Shown here piece after piece: positions 32,745 to 45,300 of a stretch of 64,000 bases of DNA (positions within the stretch are counted from its first letter, which is position 1; each line of letters begins with the position of its first letter). The notes beneath the pieces were generated by a model, which ran no database searches, had not been told where the DNA came from, and worked only from the letters and a program-made list of their open reading frames with translations. Position numbers and translations under genes: made by a program. Source of the stretch: Omphiscola glabra (lineage: Eukaryota; Mollusca; Gastropoda; Lymnaeidae); contig OZ024807.1 in the NCBI GenBank assembly GCA_964017045.1, forward strand, positions 21,000,053 to 21,064,052, in the 5' to 3' direction.

Positions 32745-33811
32745 GACCAATAGAAATAGTGTAATTACAAAATATATTTGCAAACACAATTATTAAGGCT
32801 CTTTAAAAAAAAAAAAGAGCAGTAAATAATAATAAAATTGTTTGTGATGCAAACTACAAATAAAATAAATAACGCTTCCAAAAAACAAAAAAACGTGAGT
32901 AGAGAGCAGGAAAGCTGAGTTACAAAGTCGGAAATGTTGAGAAGTCAGTACACTAGCAATGTGCATTATTATAATATTACTGACCGAATGATATCGTTTT
33001 TTAACAACTTAGTATGTTCTAAATTCTAAACATAACATAGTATCATAAAGTTTAAGGTTTGTCGTAAATAAGTAAAAATCTTATTTAAAAAATAAGATTT
33101 TAACAATTTAAAGAGCAGTTAAAAATAAAATTAAAATAAACTCGCATTTAAAAGGAAACAGGAAAAATCGAAAAAAAAAACTATACAAAAGTTGAAGGTA
33201 TGTTTTGTTGAAAAAATAAATAAATACGAAATGTCCAAAACAGTTAATTTTTTTTTAAAAATATATATGAGGCACTGTGCTCAAGCCATGCGAAGGAAAT
33301 AATGTAACAATATTTGTTTAGGCATGAAATTAAAAGACAATACAATAAAAAACGATGTTTCGGCCAGATGTCTTCTTCAGAAGCCAACACAGAACAAGAT
33401 ACAACCTATATATATAGAAACACAATTCAGTCAATACCGTTGTACATTGTTGTTAATCGTATTTGCATTTTTCTGATTAATCATTTATTAGTGATTATTA
33501 AGGTGAGATTATAAACAATAGTGAATTATACCCTGTTAGCGCTCTGATAAAACGTTTAATAATCTAAACGTTTTTCTATGAAAAAATTGTATGACGACTT
33601 CATATCTTTGACCGCTTCTGGGTTAAAAATATCCATTTGTCTAGTATGTCCTTTCAGTATATTCTTTCAGTAAATCCGTCCAGTTTATTCGCCTAGTTTA
33701 TCAAAACAGTAAATACGTGCAGTATGAACTCCCAGTATGTATAGATCGAGATTTGAATTATACATTTGGTTGTTTTATTTATTAAAGACAAATTTGAAAT
33801 ATATGTATATA

Positions 33812-33849
<38 letters not shown>

Positions 33850-34690
33850 CATTAATTTTTTACATGCATTTTGTCAAATAGAATGTATCTCTTAAATGTG
33901 TTTACATTGGATTATAGCAAATTGTTTAATGATTTAATATATGTATATATAGTTTAATTGTTTCTAGAAATGTTTTTGAAATTCAATTATATGTTTTTTA
34001 TGTTTTTTGTCGTGGATCAATGTGCATCAATAAAATGTTTCGAGAAAACCTAGCTTAGTTTCTCTACCGTATGATCATGACACATAAAGGGTTGGAAAAG
34101 TTTGATCCATATTAAAAGAACTTTCTTTTCAATGAAACAAACACAAAAATAAGTTCTTTAAAATATTACCTGATTTCCAATTAAAGTAACTAAACCAACT
34201 GTTGATTTTGTTGTCTTTGTTATAGCTAAGAATATTTCATTTGAATTTCTCCTTAGCTAAACAAAACAAAAAAAGTCAAATATTCTGAATCAAACCGATA
34301 ACTAATAATACATTTTCCCTTTCTCTCCGCACAATTTGACTTGTTTTGAAGACTGCACCCGCCTAGAAAGCATTATGTTGACATTGCTTACACAATATAA
34401 CTTTAGCGTTATAAACATAAGAACTTGATGTAATGATTAATAAATAAATACATGACAAAAGACATGTGCTCTAAGAGCAATACAAAAGCGCCAATATTTA
34501 AAAAAGGAAAAATAACAAGTTGTTGAAATTTGAAAAAAAGGTCATCCCAAAAACGAATTAATCATGTCTTGTAATTTTATTTAATGACTTGAATAAGCCT
34601 TAAGTTTATATATGCAATATAGTATGAATGCATAGAAAATAATAAATGCATCATATTCCTTTTCAGGAATTATTTTTTAATAGTTAATTT
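32745..34690. other. AT-rich sequence without recognised genes
   Basis: Contains poly-A runs, a (TA)n tract at 33800-33846 and a motif at 33345-33385 (TGTTTCGGCC...CTTCTTCAGA) like those near ends of Penelope-like elements, too short to classify. Confidence 0.45.
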
Positions 34691-34699
34691 ACATAAAAA

Positions 34700-35475
34700 T
34701 TGACCCTGAAGACGATATGCAACAAAGCGTTGATATCTTCTCTGAGGCCCGCAACAACTTTGGCCTCACAATCAACACAAATTAGACTGAAGTGATGCAT
34801 CAGCCAGCTCCCAGTAGGCGCTACGCTAATTATTGGAGCGATAGGCATCAGACGAGAAAATAAGATCAATGTCTATAGCGCAACAGTCCTTTCGACATTG
34901 TAATACGGATGTGAAACGTGGACTTTCTACCGGTGCCACGCAAAGAAACTAAACCAATTTCACACAAAATGCCCCAGGAAACTCCTCGGCATCAGGTGGC
35001 AAGACAAAATGCCTGACACGAAAGTCATTGCTAGAGCGAAAATACCTAGCATCTTCACTAAACCTGATGAAATCTAAACTCAGTTGGGTGGGACACTCAG
35101 CCCGTATAGAAGGCAACCGGCTCTCTAAACAGCTATTCTTCGGTGAACTCATGATAGGGAAGCGATAACAATGAGGTCAAGGAAAGCTTTACAAAAAACA
35201 CACTGAAATGGGCACTAAAAGCCATCAGAACCAACCCAATTGAATGGGTGCAGACGGCCAAGGACAAAGTCAGGTGGAGATCAGCTATCACAAAGGGGGC
35301 TTAATCTCATGAAGCTAGTAGGAGAGCCACGGCTAAGACACGCAGGCTAGTCCGAAAAAGCACCATTTAATCACCAACTACATCAACTATCCCCTGCCCG
35401 CGGTGCCTGGGTCTATTCAGAGCACGGATAAGACTAGCATGCCACCTACTAACTCACCGTGACCCATCCCTTTAA
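34700..35475 (+). pseudogene. Decayed non-LTR retrotransposon RT C-terminus
   Basis: Plus-strand similarity runs through SVDIFSEARNNFGLTINT, TEVMHQPAPS, a shifted RWxGHxxR region, WALKAIRTNPIEWVQTAKDK and a finger-like CLGLFRARIRLACHLLTHRD end. Several stops and frame changes interrupt it. It belongs to the same LINE family as the fragment at 28660-29195 but in the opposite orientation. Confidence 0.75.
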
Positions 35476-35559
35476 TATGATGACTAGATGGTTCTAGGTG
35501 ATTTGGACAGACAAAAAAAAAGAAAACCAAAAGACAATAATGTGGAGAACAAATGTTTA

Positions 35560-36115
35560 AAGAAAGAAAGGATACATTTAAATCGTACAGTATGCATCTT
35601 ATGAAACCATCCTGCGGAATCAAAAGAATCGCCGAAGTTGGGTTTGGCTCTTCGCGGCGTGGCGGATTTTTAGTGAGGTACTGCTCTTCCGACGCCAAAT
35701 AGCCATGTGGACCGCATGACTCCCAACGAAACTGGAGTTGTAAAGGCGAAACATGATTATTTGTGCCATTGATGGATATGAGGCATGGGTAGCGGCCAAA
35801 GCCCATGCCGATGGTTTTAGCTATGCGCCCGCGAGACAGCCGGTCAATGGCAACCGTTTCGTCACAGCTTCCGTCCCGACTGGAAGACTCCCTGGGCGGT
35901 GGGGTTATTAACGTAACACCTTCCCTCCATAGTGGAAGCAAACCCACTAAGACCCCTTGGGAAAGTCGAATGCGAACGCTTTAACAGCAGCACTTTCTGT
36001 CGACCTGGCGTCCCCAGGTCAGGGTGGGGGGGGGGGTGTTTCCGTCGTGCTTCCGAACGGTCTGGTTGCCGGAAGACCCGGCGTCGTCCTGTGTGGGTTG
36101 TGCCGAGGGGAAATT
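35560..36115 (-). repeat. GC-rich dispersed repeat, copy 2
   Basis: On the minus strand this shares ordered blocks with 31640-32335 (see that entry). It directly follows the LINE fragment at 34700-35475. A 176-codon minus ORF crosses it, but no domain is recognised. Confidence 0.65.
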
Positions 36116-36370
36116 AAGACCTCACGCTCGACGGCCCACTGAACCCATTTCCTTATGTGACTTTTTCAGTATCTTGTGGAAGTACCATACATTTCATCTT
36201 ATTGCCAACCTTCAACAAATGTTGGGCACATCTAAGATAGCGAACGTTTAAGTCTTGCCAGTTTGTTCTTTCTGCAGGTCGGACAAGCAAACATATATTT
36301 TGACAGTGTTAGTTCGATTTTGATAACACTTACATTTAAAGATATGATTGTATTTCTCTATTAATTAGCC

Positions 36371-36408
<38 letters not shown>

Positions 36409-36532
36409 ATTTTAAATTTTTTTCTCTTTTACTCTGCTGACTGGAAAACTATTTGTTCTTCTTGTTTTTGTTATCCCCAAAAATTATTTTATATAACTTT
36501 TGTGGCATCGAACGTATAAAATAAATACAAAA

Positions 36533-38181
36533 TCAATAATTCCTAAGAAAGTCATAAGGTGCACAATATTCATCAGACAATGGTGAGTTGGCTTGCACTA
36601 AGGCCCGTTTCATGGTGCCATCGGGTGTCCAATAAACAAGGCATTCTTGTTGTAGCTCAGAGTTACCCACCTCGATATTGACACCACATTGATTACGTGA
36701 TGTTTCAGCATTTCTTGAGTTCTCATTCAACACCATTTCTCTGCTACTTGGACCAAAGGAAAGTTTGGTTTTGTTTAAAACATCATCATCACTGCTGACT
36801 TCTCCACCGTCCCATGTCATGTATTCTTCATTGCTTTTACATCCTGGTTTCATTTGTCTGCCAGCCTCACAATCCGCACCATCGAATTCAAGATACCAGT
36901 TCTCCTTATTGATATCATCTGGTTTTGTTGCTATTTCTTCTCCATTAATCATCAAAGGATATGTTACGGGATCTAATGGTGTTACGTAATCATTGACTTC
37001 AACGTTCGTGTTATTTGATGAAATTACATCCCTTGTTAAACTATTTGCGCTACAGTTTAAAACTGCGTTGTCTTTAACTTTGTTAGAGTCATCGTCTCTC
37101 AAAACACATTCTTTCACATGCAAGAATTTACTTAATATGGACGAAGAATAATTTTCATGGTCAGCATTGTTAGCTTGATCCGTAAAGTCAACATACGATT
37201 CTCGAGATTTTTCAAATGCATCGCTTCTTACAATAAAACTGCATGGAACGTTTGTTTTGTCTGTTAGATCGTTGGTATGTTCCTCTATGTGCACATCGTA
37301 CGCATTGTGATCTTTTTCTTTAAATGAAGAAATACTGCTGCTGTCAGCTCGCGAGAAATAAGCATAAAAATGATCTTCACTTCGTTTTAACGGTGAACTG
37401 TAACACCCTTGAACTGCTTCAGTGTCTGCCGAATCACACGTCAACGACTTGCTGTTTTCGTTTATCATGCAATCATTGTCATTGCCACTGGCTCTTGTCG
37501 TGTTGTGTTCTTCCAAAATTTTAGTTGGATTGTCCAGAGTTTTAATGTGTAGATCCTGACAAATGTCTTCCTTGAGTAGCAAGTGTGTACAGGCATCTGT
37601 ATGTTTTAGAGGCTGTACTGATTCCTCGCCTTTTGTTTTAGATTCGTTGACATAACCAGAATACTGATGTTCCTCTTTGGCTATGAGAGGTGTGCTATAG
37701 TCATTTGTAATTTTTTTTAACTCAACAAATGTGTTGGAGTATTTATTTTTTCCAGCGTTTCCTGTGTTGTTATTTTGATTTCTTAATGTTTTTTCTAATG
37801 CATTAGTGTTGCCTGTATCCGCGCTTAGCAGATCAAAATCTTTTTCTATAATGTTATTATCTTCTTCCTTAATGCTAACGATATTAATCCTAGTTGAATC
37901 ATCGATTTTCATAGCAGGCTGGTCAACGCACTGCCCACTACACTCATCATACACAGACATGTCCAAGCTTTTGGTGCCCACTTTGTTCTTCTCTGATGGT
38001 CTTGGCGGGGGAAGAGGTTTAATGCTTTCACGTTTAACATGGTGTGACTTGAACTCATCGATGCCTGATTCATCTAAAGTCAGGTCATAGTCGTGTCCAT
38101 CGTCAGTGTCTCTGTTCGTTGCTACAAAAGCCTCTTCCAGTCTGTGATAAATGCTTTCTCGGTCGGCCTTTTCAAAGTAAG
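36533..38181 (-). CDS. Gene B terminal exon: long cytoplasmic tail
   Basis: A single 1649-base exon (549 codons plus stop) starting YFEKADRESIYHRLEEAF. Acidic and Ser/Asn-rich with many tyrosines: GHDYDLTLDES, NDYSTPL, CYSSPL, NDYVTPL, VTYPLM and a C-terminal YDFLRNY. No globular domain is recognised, so it looks like a disordered docking tail for phosphotyrosine and SH3 proteins (inference). Confidence 0.88.
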
Positions 38182-39964
38182 CTGAAAATGTTTTTATAGA
38201 AAGTGCTTTGGTTTTTTCTATTAAGCGAGCTCATAGCATTTTGAGAACAGCACATACAAGTTAAGAGCTAATATCCAAATGCTATGTTTTCTAGTTTTAA
38301 AAATTGTATATAAGTGTTATTTTATGTTTTTATGCAAGAAATATAATAAACCAAAGTACCTGCATCAGTTGTAGTGGACGATTCCAACAACCTTCAAATG
38401 TGATTGAGATGAGAAAAAAATATTAATAATGATTTAACAATTATTATTTTTTAATCAAGTAATTAAATAAATATTTATTATATATGAAATTTTCTTTCAA
38501 ACTGGAATCGTTATTTACAAGATGAACTTAAAACGTAGAAAACATTGTCAAAGTTAGACTGTACCTTGACTTAAAACTTGTTGATTTCTTGTAGTGACCT
38601 GGAAAGAAATAACGAAAGCTTAGCAATTATAGAAGAAAAGTTTGCTATTAATAAACACAATTCTAAATTATATTCTTATTTGTGTTAATGTTACTTCTTA
38701 ATAACGTGTTTTGAATATCATTACTATAGAAAATCTGAAAAAGTCATGTTGCATAAAATAATGTGTAGGCCCAACGTAGTAATATATTATGTATGTTAAT
38801 GAATCATATTAAAGGTGTTTGTTATAGATAAAGCAAACTTTTGTCAAGGGCTTAAATGAAAACCAAAATATACTAGTGATATGTTATAACCCATTGTATG
38901 ATATTGTTTTTTTTCTTCTAATTTTAATGCTTTAGTGATATTAAATATATATATATATGTTTTATTTTTGTTTTTGATCATTACTTGTTAAGATTATCGT
39001 ATTTAATGATGTAATGTTTAGTTCTCTCTATATAGCAAAGTTTGGTCATTGAGTTCAATATAATTTTGGTTAAGAAATATACATACGTTGACGTTAATAT
39101 GTGTCATAACATTTTTCATTCTTATGTGTATGGAGCGTAGGTATTTCGCTTAACTGGAGAACTTCTTTCGGGTTAGGGGTGCGGCAATTTTTTTTCCGCC
39201 CCGGACGGCACTAACCCAAATAACGTCACTAATATACATAATGTCACTAACCCAAATTACGTCAATAATCCACATAACGTCACTAACCCAAATTACGTCA
39301 CTAACCCCAATAACGTCACTTCGTATGACTAACATCATAAGTAAAGGCTAAATACTAATTAAATTAATTTTTTTTGTTGTTACCTCTCTTTCTGCAACAT
39401 ACGACTCCTATAAAACCTCCAATGAGGACAATTACAAGCGTAGTCCCAACAGACACGTACACACTCATTGCATCATCATTTGAACTATCTGTAGATAAGA
39501 TTGGGTCGAGAGCCCCCTGAGATGTCGCTACATCCGCTGAAGTTAAAGGTAAATGTAGACATTATTCTTGGGGTTTCTTTATAGCCGTGTATACTTTAAA
39601 GCACCTTAATAGTGTAAAGATAAAGTCAAACAAAAATCAAATAGTGACATGAAATAAAACGACTAGATCATGCTTTAATCACATCATTAATACTTCAACA
39701 ATAACGAATTGCGCCAGATTATTTCATATGTAATCACAATTGATATCATTAAGAGTAGTAATTATTTTACCCAAACAAGTTAAAGAGAAAGAATGTACTT
39801 GTTTATGTAATATAAAGAGGTCGTTAAACACTTGTATCGTTTGTTTTGTTAAGGAATCTATTGGAATTTGAATTATAGGCTCATTCAGTAAATTGATAAT
39901 AGACACTTAATCAACATCGCTTTAAAATATTGCTCAAGTTGAAAATGTATTCTAATAAATACAC

Positions 39965-40020
<56 letters not shown>

Positions 40021-40545
40021 TATGTTTGTGTGTGTGTTGATTAGCCTAGAATTGAAATAAATCATGAGAAAAACACTTGAGATGTTTAAATTGTAATAAA
40101 AACATGTTATAGAGTGTTTTCAAAATGTCTTACACCAAAAAGGAACCTGACAGGCTATGGAACTCAGAAGTTGCAGTGAACTCCGCCATGTCTTTTCCTG
40201 TATAGTTGGCCCACGTGTTGACACTGCACGTTTGATTATCTTCGTATGCTACTATATGGTCTCTTCTATTTGGGTTAAGCCACGAGCCTAACACATTTGA
40301 AGAATATTAAAGAAGATAAAAGACGTTTAGTTATGGTAGGTAAAAAATTAATTGTAAATTTTTTTTTTAAGTTCAAATAATAGAAAAAGGATGAGTTGTG
40401 AATATATTTTTGTCAGTTTCTTACAAAAAAGTTAATACTTGTTTTACATTTTCTTTTCAATGAGGTTGAGCAAATGAAAAAAACATGAAAGAGCTAATAA
40501 ATTAGATTTATTTCTTTTTTTAATTGATTAAATTATGTCTGTCTC

Positions 40546-40598
<53 letters not shown>

Positions 40599-42345
40599 CA
40601 AAGAGATGAAGAGAGATATATATATAGAGTGAGAGGGAGTGATATATTCTATCTCTACATACTGTTGCCATACTGTGTTTTCTGTCGTATTGTGCCATGG
40701 AACAATGTCCCGCCCATACTTTCACATCGCCACTTCTCTTTCTTGTCGCTGTTGCCAGTCTTCCTAAGCTGTAAACATGTTCTCTGCTCTGTCTCACACC
40801 ATCCTTCTAGACACGGTCTACCTGTTCACGATTGTCACAAAACTTGACTCACACTAAACGTTTACATTCAAGCTATTCTACTACTTATTGTTTTTGTATT
40901 GGTATGTTAATGATAGAGTAAATAAAATGTAATAACTACGCTAATATAGAGGGGATGGGATTTTGTCTGCAAATAGGTTCTGGGACTGGAGATCTGTTTC
41001 AGATTTTTTTTTTAAATGTCAAAACGGATGAGTCTGCAAAATATCCTTGATAAGCAAAGACCATTGAAGAAGAACACTATATTAAAGTCAAATATAGTAT
41101 ACGATTTTGTTTTAATTTTAAGCAACATATGTGAAAATAAATGAAGACACCACTGATCTTTAAATTATTTAAGGAACATATGGAAGACATTGAACTGTAA
41201 AATTGTTTTTAAAAAATTCTTTTTTTTTTTTGGAAGTAGAATTCAAACTGTAAAGGTCGAGCATGGGAGGTCGTTAAAAATGTCTCGCACTGGATATTGT
41301 GTTTATTGTGTGCTGTGTCTGTGTCTTTGAGAGAGAATATTTATTTTCCATTTGTTTTTGTATGGTCATTAAAGTATTTGTCTAGTCCTGTGGTTTTCAA
41401 ACGTCCTAATGCCACCACCCTTAAATACAGTCACTTATGTTGTGGTGGAAACTCCCCTCCCCCCAACCACTACTTTTTCGTTTTTAATTTATAAATATGT
41501 GTTGACGATTGTCTTATGTGACCCATGATTTTGGGTCGTCCGACTCCCCAAAGGGATCACGACCCAAGAGTTTGAACATCGATGGTCAAGCCTAAATATT
41601 CAAGGAGATTAAACCTAAGAGCTACGGTGTAATTTAAGTCAAAATAAAGCTTTTCAACACTTGTTTGCAGATTTCAAACATCGTGGCCAGTGTGATATAG
41701 CTATCAAAATAAAGCTCTTCAAGAAATCAACACTTGGTTGCAGAGCTCAAACAACGTGGCCAGTATGATATAGCTATCAAAATAAAGCTCTTCAAGAAAT
41801 CAACACTTGGTTGCAGAGCTCAAACAACGTGGCCAGTGTGATGTAACAATCAAAATAAAGCTCTTCAAGAAATCAACACTTGGTTGCAGAGCTCAAACAA
41901 CGTGGCCAGTATGATATAGCTATCAAAATAAAGCTCTTCAAGAAATCAACACTTGGTTGCAGAGCTCAAACAACGTGGCCAGTGTGATGTAACAATCAAA
42001 ATACACCGTTCGTTAAAGCGCTTCTCGTTTTTAAAGGATGTGAGAATCAGCATTGCTCATTTTATTGCTTTTATTGTTGGTCTATGAGTTGTGTAATGAG
42101 TTGGGTTATTGTTGTTAAATGATCATTTGATGACAAGTCATCGAAAACCAAACATTTTAGATAGAATTAGTGAGAGGGTTAATGAGGGATTTATGAGTTT
42201 AGTCCACTTTTTAAAATCTGTTTTAGATAAATCAACCACTACATGTCTATTATATATATATATACATATATGTTGCTTGTGGTGTGACTGCTTCCATTTC
42301 CGCATAGCACGCAAAATATAATTCTCAATAAATACCAGTACGATA

Positions 42346-42385
<40 letters not shown>

Positions 42386-45300
42386 GCAGCTAATTGGGAT
42401 GCGTAATATTTTTATTTCTTCTCGTAAAAAATGCAATCGTCTCAATTTTAATATGGTGTACTAAATATTCGATTTAAAGGTGGTTGGGAAATAAGATTAT
42501 TTATATATTTCTTTGGCGTGGTATACATAGTGTGCAGTGACGTCACTTGGGGGGGGGGGGTGCAGCGACATTTTGGGATTCTGAAGTGTGCGTTTAAGTA
42601 GTTCATGTTTGTCAAGTAACTTTTGTAGATGGAAATTTCACGAAATTGCTGTCACAAATGTTTGACGAGCAGTTACTAGTGTTTATTTATTATTATTTTT
42701 TTAAATAAGAAAATGTGTTCAGTATTTCAACTGGGACGTTATCAGGCGTAGTGTGTTGATTATAACTTTATTTCGTGTAAGAGAGGAGTTGCTTTAAGCA
42801 TTGGGTTGATAGAAAAACCCATGAAGTGTATCAGCGTCATCACGGGGCTGAAACTGACACCAATAAATGCTTAGAGGATTTTCAGAATCATTGTTCCATT
42901 TAATGGAATATATAAAATGGAGGGGCGCGAGGAGTTCATACCCACTCCATCAAGCTGAGCCGTAAAGGTGATAGAGTAATCTCCTCCTGTGGTCGCCGTG
43001 ATGGTGTGGGCGCGGTAATCTGCTGTCGTCACGTTCAGGACAATCAGGTGGACGGTGTAGTGAACCGAGGACGGCTCGTTCCTCTCAACGTCAAATCTGT
43101 ACTTGGGGTGCTGGCCGAAGAGCTTCAGCTCCTGCCCGTTGATGTACACCTTCATGTCGAGGAACCGGCTCGTGTCGGCAATGACGCACACAGACAAGGA
43201 ACCGTTGCTGTGGAGTGGGGCAACCATTTTCAAAGGGTGTTGGAAACCCTTGCATGTTCTGGGTAAACCTAAAGAAATATGGACATATATATCTCTCTCT
43301 ATATATATATATATATTATTTATTACAATTTGTTTAATAATGAAATGAAGTAACTATTAAAAATATTTACACTATGATAAATTAACTTTCTTTTAATAAT
43401 ACAATAACGTTTCCGCACATTATTCAGAATAAAATTAACCAGGTTTAGAGTTTTATGTCACGAATCTGAATTGCAATGTTGTAAAATGAAAAATGTATAT
43501 AAAATTGAGCTGGATATTTAATAATACACTCTAAATAACCTGCCTTACAATTGCAGCGGCTACCCGTGAACTTCCCAACTACTAAACTTACTTTGCAAGA
43601 CATTCCTTCAAGTAACGCATTTTACAAAAATCCTATTTACTGTTACCTAGTGTTAATTTTATTTTGCGCGCCTATACAACACACATACGTAGAAGATTTT
43701 TATTTGTGATGTATGCATTTATTTAGTTTAGTGCTAAAATAAAATAAAAAAAGAATGCACATCCTTAAATCGTAAAAATTCAAACGTTAGTCCTGGTTAA
43801 AATACTCCGTGGAGTAGATGAACAATATCTGGGTTTTCTTGCGTTGAAAAAAAAAAAAAAAAGTAGTGTTTCTTTACTTGGTTATATTCATAAGATCTGT
43901 AATAGTTTTGTATTCTGTGTAACCGTAATGAAAGCATAACCCACGCTGGTTCAGTTGCTTTGAGATTCGGGCATTTCTCTAAGTGGGTCTAACTTGACAG
44001 CGACAGGCACCTCACATTATTAAGTGGACTAGCACACCATAAACACAATGGAGCTCTTTTGTTAATTGTGTAGGTCTTATCAAGTTCAGACTTGATATAA
44101 TAATTCTTTCTCTAAGGGCGAGAACCAAAATATAAAAATAAAATATTTTGTTCCCAAATCTTTATGAATTTACCATCGCGCTCACACTGATGTCACAAAA
44201 CTTCATAAGGACTAATGAGTCCCTGCCTAATGTGGCTAAAAGAATTCACTGAATGGCTGTTGTTTTTTTTCTTGTCACCAGTGAAATAATAATTTAATGT
44301 ATCTGTCTTGTGTTCAAGTTATTTTATTTATGTGCAGGAAATGTACAATGCAATCAAAGAACATTTCCATTTGTTAGTAGCAATTAAATAATCGTTTCTT
44401 ATCTTATATATGTATACGCATTTATATTATTATAATGATTAATTTTAAATACAAAAATTAATATGTTAGATAACTACAAAACGGTAAAATGGCATCGATT
44501 GTGAACAATATAGATATCAGAATATATTTTTATCATTAAACATATCCACTTTTTCAATTAACACAATATACAACACATTTAAATACTTTGAATTTTCACT
44601 TCGTTCAAAAAGGTGTAAAAAACTCATTAGAATGTATATTGTTTATGTGCGTATAAGTTTTCATGTATACAAAATAATATACTTTATTTTAGGAGCGGTT
44701 TCTACAAAAAAAACAAAAACATTATACACTGGCACTGTAAATGTAAAGAGCTCTATTGTCTTCGTTTAACTATTATTTATATTACAGGATGCTGGGTCGC
44801 CGAGTTGTCTAAAGTCCAAGCCCCTGCAAAGCCCAGTCATGCAAAAGCATCACCAGCACCCCCGGTGGATGGTACGCGTTAACATGGACGGCAACTCATG
44901 TAAGAGAAGGAAACTATGAATTCAAACCGGAAATGGATTCGCGTTGGCGGATAATAACGACGCAATCAAATGTTTGATAAGGAAATAAGCAGTGGCGTAG
45001 CGAGCTTAACTCGTGCCCGGGGCACAATATCTTTTTAGCGCCCCCCCCCCTATTCGAAAAACATAAAATAGTATATGTAAAATATACCATTTTGCGCCCC
45101 TTTGTGAGTAGCGCCCGGGGCATGATGCCCCCTCTTGTCCCCCTCGCTACGCCACAGGTGTTAAGGTGTATCATCCACATATGTTGTTCCCTTGGGCTGT
45201 CCAGCATCGTGGGGAGAGTCGATTTGCTGTGTAAGGAACTAAACAAATATAATTTATAATTCGAGGCCATGTGGATTGGGCCATGTGACAGACGGTTGCC

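Noticed and set aside
33341..33400. Penelope-like terminal motif (also a similar one near 60075-60110)
   Set aside because: About 25 bp of similarity to a motif common near Penelope-like elements, with no reverse transcriptase or GIY-YIG sequence nearby.
35417..35947. 176-codon minus ORF
   Set aside because: It lies across LINE debris and a dispersed GC-rich repeat; no domain and no splice support.
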